DNA of 63,250 nucleotides from Actinoplanes cyaneus (GTDB taxonomy: Bacteria > Actinomycetota > Actinomycetes > Mycobacteriales > Micromonosporaceae): contig NZ_BOMH01000042.1 in assembly GCF_016862095.1 (NCBI RefSeq), positions 1 to 63,250 of the forward strand. Direction: 5' to 3'. Numbering within the stretch: position 1 is the stretch's first letter; each line of letters begins with the position of its first letter. The translations under genes and the position numbers were made by a program. The notes under the pieces were generated by a model. It saw nothing but the letters and a program-made list of their open reading frames with translations. It did not search any database and was not told the origin of the DNA. This document shows, piece by piece, positions 59,184-63,250 of this stretch.

Positions 59184-60023
59184 ATGGTCGACGGTCCGGT
59201 GGCGTTCGTGCTCGGCGGTGGTGGTGTTCTCGGCGCGGTCGAGGTGGGCATGCTCCGGGCGTTGTTCCGGGCCGGGTTCCGGCCGGATCTGGTGGTCGGC
59301 ACGTCGATCGGGGCGGTCAACGGCGCCCTGGTCGCGGCGGAGCCCGGTGAGGCGGTGACCGATCGGCTGGTCCGGTTGTGGGCGTCGCCCGAGGCGGCGG
59401 CGGTCTACGGCGATTCGATCGGCCGCCAGTTGCGCCGGTTCGCGGCGCGGACCCATCTGCACTCGCCGCTGCCGTTGCGCCGCCTGCTGGAGGGCGAGCT
59501 GGGGGAGACGGCCACGTTCGCCGACCTGAAGGTGCCGTTCCACTGCTGCGCGGCGAGCATCGAGCGGGCCGCCGAGCACTGGTTCGACAGCGGGCCGCTG
59601 GTCGACGCGGTGCTCGCCTCGTCGGCGGTGCCGGGGTTGCTGCCACCGATCGAGATCGAGGACGAGCATTTCGTGGACGGCGGGATCGTGAATTCGATCC
59701 CGATCAGTGAGGCGGTCCGGCTCGGTGCCAGACTGATCTTCGTGCTCCAGGTGGGCCGGATCGAGCGGCAGCTCAGCGTCCCCAGACGACCGTGGGAGGT
59801 GGCTCAGGTGGCGTTCGAGATCGCTCGCCGGCACCGCTTCGCGCGGGACCTGGCCACCCTGCCGGACGGGGTCCGGGTGCATGTCCTGCCCAGTGGTGGC
59901 GGTGAGTCCGGTGACGACTCCCCGTGGGCCTATCGGGACATGGCGCGGGTCGGCCGCCGCATCAGCCGGGCCTACACGGCGTCCCGGCGTTACCTGGCCG
60001 CCAACGTGAACCCGCTGCCGTGA
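59184..60023 (+). CDS. Patatin-like phospholipase
   Basis: A 279-residue lipid acyl hydrolase of the patatin/RssA type. The oxyanion motif is VLGGGGVLGAVEVGML, the nucleophile is in GTSIGAVNG, and the catalytic Asp is in VDGGIVNSIP. ATGs at 59175 and 59184 are both possible. It overlaps the PlsC gene as GTGA and so may work with it in lipid remodelling. Confidence 0.9.
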   Translation: MVDGPVAFVLGGGGVLGAVEVGMLRALFRAGFRPDLVVGTSIGAVNGALVAAEPGEAVTDRLVRLWASPEAAAVYGDSIGRQLRRFAARTHLHSPLPLRRLLEGELGETATFADLKVPFHCCAASIERAAEHWFDSGPLVDAVLASSAVPGLLPPIEIEDEHFVDGGIVNSIPISEAVRLGARLIFVLQVGRIERQLSVPRRPWEVAQVAFEIARRHRFARDLATLPDGVRVHVLPSGGGESGDDSPWAYRDMARVGRRISRAYTASRRYLAANVNPLP

Positions 60024-61063
60024 CTCTCCCGCCGATCTGGGTCCGCCGCCTGCTGATCGCCCCGGCCGTCGTGCTGCTCGCCGTGACGTTGCTCACCACC
60101 CTGCCGATCTGGCTGCTGCTCGCGCTCGCCGTGTCACCGCTGGTCCCGGGCCGGCTGCGGGTGCCCCGGCTGGTCTTCCTGCTGATCGTCTACGTGGTGT
60201 GGGACGCCGCGGCCCTGATCGTGCTGGTCGTGCTCTGGCTGGCGTCCGGCTGCGGCCGCTGGATCCGCTCCGCGTCGTTCCAGCGCGCGCACTACGTGGT
60301 GACCGGCTGGTTCCTGCGCACGCTGTTCTGGTTCGCCCGCTGGTCGCTGCACCTGGCGATCGACGTGGTCGGCACCGATCCGGACACCGCGCAGCCGGGC
60401 CGCCCGGAGATCGTGGTGAGCCGGCACGCCGGGCCGGGCGACTCGTTCACGCTGATCCACGCGCTGGTCAACTGGTTCGCCCGGGAGCCGCGGATCGTGC
60501 TGAAGGCCGCGCTGCAGTGGGATCCGGCCGTGGACGTGCTGCTCAACCGCTTGCCGAACCGTTTCATCTCCCCGGGGCGTACGGCGACCCGGACGTTGGA
60601 GGATCAGATCGGGGAGCTCGCCACCGGGCTCGACGACAACGACGCGTTCGTGATCTTCCCGGAGGGTGGCAACTTCACGCCCCGCCGCAAGGTCAAGGCG
60701 ATCGCCCGGCTGCGCGCGAGCGGCCTGGACGAGATGGCCGTCAAGGCGGAGAACCTGCGCAACCTGCTGCCACCGAAGCCGGGCGGCCTGCTCGCCGCGA
60801 TCGACGCCGCCCCGGACGCCGGGGTGATCTTCGTGGCGCACACCGGCCTCGACCGGATGGTCACGATCGGTGACCTGTGGCGTGAGCTGCCGATGGACAA
60901 GCGCCTGGTGATGCGTTTCTGGAGCGTCCCACCGGAGGAGGTGCCGGCCGATGAGCAGGAGCGGATCGACTGGCTCTACGCCTGGTGGGCCCGGATCGAC
61001 GCGTGGATCGAGGAGAACAAGCCGGCGCCGCGGCCACTGTGGATCGACCGCGGCGCCGGCTGA
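60020..61063 (+). CDS. PlsC-family acyltransferase
   Basis: A 347-residue membrane acyltransferase. Two or three N-terminal transmembrane helices (LLIAPAVVLLAVTLLTTLPI, LVFLLIVYVVWDAAALIVLVV) precede the catalytic domain, with RHAGPGDSF (His-x4-Asp) and FPEGGNFTPRR. It is longer than standard PlsC. The GTG overlaps the patatin stop by four bases. The acceptor lipid is not known. Confidence 0.85.
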   Translation: MTLPPIWVRRLLIAPAVVLLAVTLLTTLPIWLLLALAVSPLVPGRLRVPRLVFLLIVYVVWDAAALIVLVVLWLASGCGRWIRSASFQRAHYVVTGWFLRTLFWFARWSLHLAIDVVGTDPDTAQPGRPEIVVSRHAGPGDSFTLIHALVNWFAREPRIVLKAALQWDPAVDVLLNRLPNRFISPGRTATRTLEDQIGELATGLDDNDAFVIFPEGGNFTPRRKVKAIARLRASGLDEMAVKAENLRNLLPPKPGGLLAAIDAAPDAGVIFVAHTGLDRMVTIGDLWRELPMDKRLVMRFWSVPPEEVPADEQERIDWLYAWWARIDAWIEENKPAPRPLWIDRGAG

Positions 61064-61070
61064 AGCAGGC

Positions 61071-61865
61071 TTACTTACCGCCCAGTGCCTGGTAGACGTT
61101 GTCCGGCGCCTCGACGACCTGACCGGCCGGCGGCTTCTGCGCGGTCACCGTCTGGCCGTAGTCGCTGTACTTGACGACCAGCGGCTGCGCCTCCCGGTTG
61201 TCGACGGCCGGCAGCCGCAGCGTCAGCGTCTCCAGCCGGTCCTGCGGGTCGAGGGTCGCCTCGAACGGCACCTTCTGCGCGTCCGCGCCGTACCCGTCCA
61301 CGGTCACCTTGCTGATCCCGGCCACGCCGGCGGCCTTGGTCAGGTCGAGCGTCCCGGAGTAGGAGCCCTCCCCGGCCGTGGTCACGTCGGTGGTCGACTT
61401 GAGCAGCTCGGCGGTGTTCGCCGGGTCGATCTGGCCGGGCTTGAGACCGATGTTCGCGCCGTCCGGGAGCCGGGCCATGTCGAGGTGCGTCCAGGTGTCG
61501 CCCTGCGTGACGCCGGGGATCTGCGCGTACAGGTCCTGGCCGGTCAGCAGCGTCTTGACCGTGATCGAGGTGTTGGCGCCCTTCGCGCTCACCTCCGCGT
61601 TGCCGGTGCCGTGCGGCGGGTCGAGGTTCGCGGTCAGCTGGAAGCCGCTGCCGCTCGTCATGGTCATCTTGAAGCTGTTGTTGCCGAGAGCGGCGGCGGC
61701 ATCCGACAGCGCCTTGACCGCTGCCGGGTCGGCGCTGGTCGACGGGGCCGCCGCCGAGGCCGCCGGGGCGCTCGACGACGAGGCCGCCGGTGTCCCGTTC
61801 GCATTGCAGCCCGCCACCGCGAACGTGGCCGCGGCAACCGAGAGAGCGAGCCGTGAAGTCCGCAT
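61071..61865 (-). CDS. LppX/LprG-family lipoprotein
   Basis: A 264-residue secreted lipoprotein. The signal peptide MRTSRLALSVAAATFAVAGC has the lipobox VAGC, lipidated at Cys20. After a Ser/Ala/Pro linker, residues 50-264 resemble the LppX/LprAFG half-barrel fold that binds acyl lipids or glycolipids in the cell envelope. It converges on the PlsC gene with a gap of seven bases and is divergent from the FHA gene. Confidence 0.85.
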   Translation of the reverse strand: MRTSRLALSVAAATFAVAGCNANGTPAASSSSAPAASAAAPSTSADPAAVKALSDAAAALGNNSFKMTMTSGSGFQLTANLDPPHGTGNAEVSAKGANTSITVKTLLTGQDLYAQIPGVTQGDTWTHLDMARLPDGANIGLKPGQIDPANTAELLKSTTDVTTAGEGSYSGTLDLTKAAGVAGISKVTVDGYGADAQKVPFEATLDPQDRLETLTLRLPAVDNREAQPLVVKYSDYGQTVTAQKPPAGQVVEAPDNVYQALGGK

Positions 61866-62036
61866 GGCTGTCCTTCCTCGTAAGAACCGTCGATCCTCGT
61901 AAAGACCGTCGATGCCAGAGGTTCCCGATCGTGGGAATCAGCAAACGGCCACCGAACGCCCGGTTCGCCGGACGGATCGTGGTCGGGGCATGATGAACCG
62001 GAGCTAAGCCAACTTGCTCAGACAGGGGGAGGACTC

Positions 62037-63185
62037 GTGAGATTCGAGGTCAGCAAGGTCCTCGACGCCATCGAGGCCCGGCTCACCACGGACCCGGCTC
62101 TCGCCCGGGCCGTGGTCGATCTGTCGGAGGTGGTGCGTTACGCCGACCTCGACGGCGGCCGCCCGGCCAGCCTGGTCCGGCTCGGCCTGCTGGTCGACGC
62201 CTTCGGCAGGTATGTCGCCGAGGAGAACGTGCCGGTCTACGTGATCGCCCCGCGCGGGCTGCTCTCCGACACCGACCTCACGTCCAACGAGCGCATGGTG
62301 GTGCGTCGCTGGGCCGACGACGGCAAGGTCGAGGTCGTGCCGCAGCTCGACGACCGGGTGCTGGAGGTGGCCGAGATGCTGGGCCTGCCGGTGCTCACCC
62401 GCGACCGGGAGGACCGTTTCCGCGCCACCCGTCCGTGGGTCGCCGAGCCGGGCCGGTTGCTGGCCCTGGTGTCGCAGCAGGGCGGTCCGGCGCTGGTGGC
62501 CCGGGTCGGCCGGGGCGAGGCGATTCCGCCGTCGCCGCGGTCACCGCTGGGTGAGCGGTTGCTCGCCCGCGTCTGGAAGTGCCCCGACTTCAACTGCACC
62601 ACGTTCGGCACGGGCAGCGACTCGGACAGCCCGTTCGCCGACATGCGCGCCTTCACCAGCCCGGTGTCGCAGCCGCCGCCGGCGTTGCGGGCCGGCGTGC
62701 CGACCTGCCCGCGGCACGGCGAGCGCCTCGGGGACGCGGGCCCGCGCCCGGCCATCGAGGTGCTCTCGGTCCGCATCGACGGCGTGATCCGCCAGCGGTT
62801 CGCCGTCTCGGAGGATCAGCCGGTCGTGGTCGGCCGCGCGCCGGAGGGCAACGGCGGTGTCATGCTCGGCCAGTGGCTGAGCGCCGACGCGCGCAAGTGG
62901 ATCAGCCGCGGTCACGTCCGGTTCGCCCTGCGCGCCGGGGAGATCACGGCGAAGGACATCAGCACGAACGGCACCGGCGTCCGCCCCGGCGGCTCACCCA
63001 GCGACGAGGACCGGATCACCCTGCACCGGGACGAGTCGCGCGTGCTCGCGCCGGACGACATCATCGAGCTCTACGCCGGCGTCCACGTCGGCCGCGCCAA
63101 GCTCTGGTCGAACGGCGGCGTCGTCCAGCCGCAGTCGGTCATGGCCGAGGCGCCGACGATGGCCATCCGCCCGGTCGGCCGGTAA
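62037..63185 (+). CDS. PIN-like/zinc-ribbon/FHA domain protein
   Basis: A 382-residue protein. Residues about 20-135 look like a PIN/NYN-type nuclease fold (Asp28 in VVDLS, then DLTSNERMVVRRW and LPVLTRDREDRF with Asp123/Asp126). Residues about 180-230 hold Cys182, Cys187, Cys224 and His227, a possible zinc ribbon. Residues about 245-365 are an FHA phosphothreonine-binding domain (VVGRAPEG, WISRGHVRFAL, DISTNGTGVRP). The start is GTG with GGGGGAGG upstream. A role in phosphorylation-controlled RNA or DNA cleavage is inference. Confidence 0.8.
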   Translation: MRFEVSKVLDAIEARLTTDPALARAVVDLSEVVRYADLDGGRPASLVRLGLLVDAFGRYVAEENVPVYVIAPRGLLSDTDLTSNERMVVRRWADDGKVEVVPQLDDRVLEVAEMLGLPVLTRDREDRFRATRPWVAEPGRLLALVSQQGGPALVARVGRGEAIPPSPRSPLGERLLARVWKCPDFNCTTFGTGSDSDSPFADMRAFTSPVSQPPPALRAGVPTCPRHGERLGDAGPRPAIEVLSVRIDGVIRQRFAVSEDQPVVVGRAPEGNGGVMLGQWLSADARKWISRGHVRFALRAGEITAKDISTNGTGVRPGGSPSDEDRITLHRDESRVLAPDDIIELYAGVHVGRAKLWSNGGVVQPQSVMAEAPTMAIRPVGR

Positions 63186-63195
63186 CGACCAGCAC

Positions 63196-63250
63196 AGAAG
63201 ATCAACGTCAAGATCTTCCTTGCCTCTCTCCGCGGGGGTACAGATCGTCG
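63196..63250 (+). repeat. Family B dispersed repeat, copy 3 (cut by the window end)
   Basis: GAAGATCAACGTCAAGATC and the following TTGCCTCTCTCCGCGG match copies 1 and 2 with more differences, ending CAGATCGTCG at the window edge. It lies directly downstream of the FHA gene. Confidence 0.7.

Overview
The window is strongly GC-rich, uses many GTG starts, and carries WhiB regulators, a SigR/RsrA pair, a PdtaS-type kinase, a nickel superoxide dismutase, the one-polypeptide 2-oxoglutarate decarboxylase, a 24-codon bL37 ribosomal protein gene and DUF5709 and DUF6104 proteins. Together these indicate a chromosomal segment from a filamentous actinobacterium. Micromonosporaceae, Actinoplanes-like, is my best guess by inference. 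I see no phage genes, insertion sequences, CRISPR arrays, tRNAs or rRNAs.

Layout. 1-9.7 kb: a lipase, an acyltransferase, a Cys-cluster/pentapeptide protein, a TerC membrane protein, a spermidine-synthase-like protein and a secreted DUF1800/DUF1501 pair. 10-16 kb: malQ coupled to a small antitoxin-like gene, then secreted polysaccharide-active proteins (GH46 chitosanase with CBM32, GH16 glucanase with ricin-type lectin, and a GH16-like protein lacking catalytic residues but carrying a CBM5/12 module). 16-34 kb: a block with the gene content of the mycobacterial whiB1-pdtaS-sigH-aroA neighbourhood (hisN, rsgA, aroA, SRAP protein, a WhiB, sigR-rsrA, bL37, biotinyl carrier protein, SIS isomerase, pdtaS, whiB1), with a sulfite-reduction operon (leader peptide, sulfite reductase, zinc ribbon, cysH, sirB) inserted before whiB1. 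34-44 kb: lipid kinase, GntR regulator, anti-sigma kinase, sodN/sodX, malic enzyme, oxidoreductase, ackA-pta. 44-50.8 kb: DUF6104, kgd, a hotdog-like protein and an olsB/olsA ornithine-lipid pair. 50.9-58.4 kb: response regulator, sensor kinase, HtrA protease, then a 1042-residue multidomain membrane protein (PqqD-like, M50 protease, two cyclic-nucleotide-binding-like domains, FecR-like domain, Ser/Pro tail) followed by a tiny zinc-finger protein. 58.4-63.2 kb: thioredoxin/MerR, patatin, PlsC, an LppX-type lipoprotein, and a PIN-like/zinc-ribbon/FHA protein.

Functional themes. Thiol and redox control is prominent: SigR/RsrA with an exact SigR-type promoter and a probable long isoform, WhiB1 with two CRP-like sites, thioredoxin with a MerR regulator, and sulfite/APS reduction behind a probable cysteine-responsive leader peptide. 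A second theme is envelope proteolysis: the two-component system, HtrA and the M50 protein lie in one direction and could form a signalling cascade (inference).

Non-coding structure is unusually rich. Family A is a palindrome with long arms at about 9.9, 28.9 and 44.3 kb. Family B is a dispersed repeat at about 10.1, 39.3 and 63.2 kb with a 45-nt identical core in two copies. There is also an array of degenerate hairpins at 40.5-40.7 kb, and paired DnaA-box-like sites at 33.2 kb far from any origin gene. The most promising leads are the M50/PqqD/cNMP/FecR protein, the PIN/FHA protein, the SigR isoform arrangement and the repeat families.
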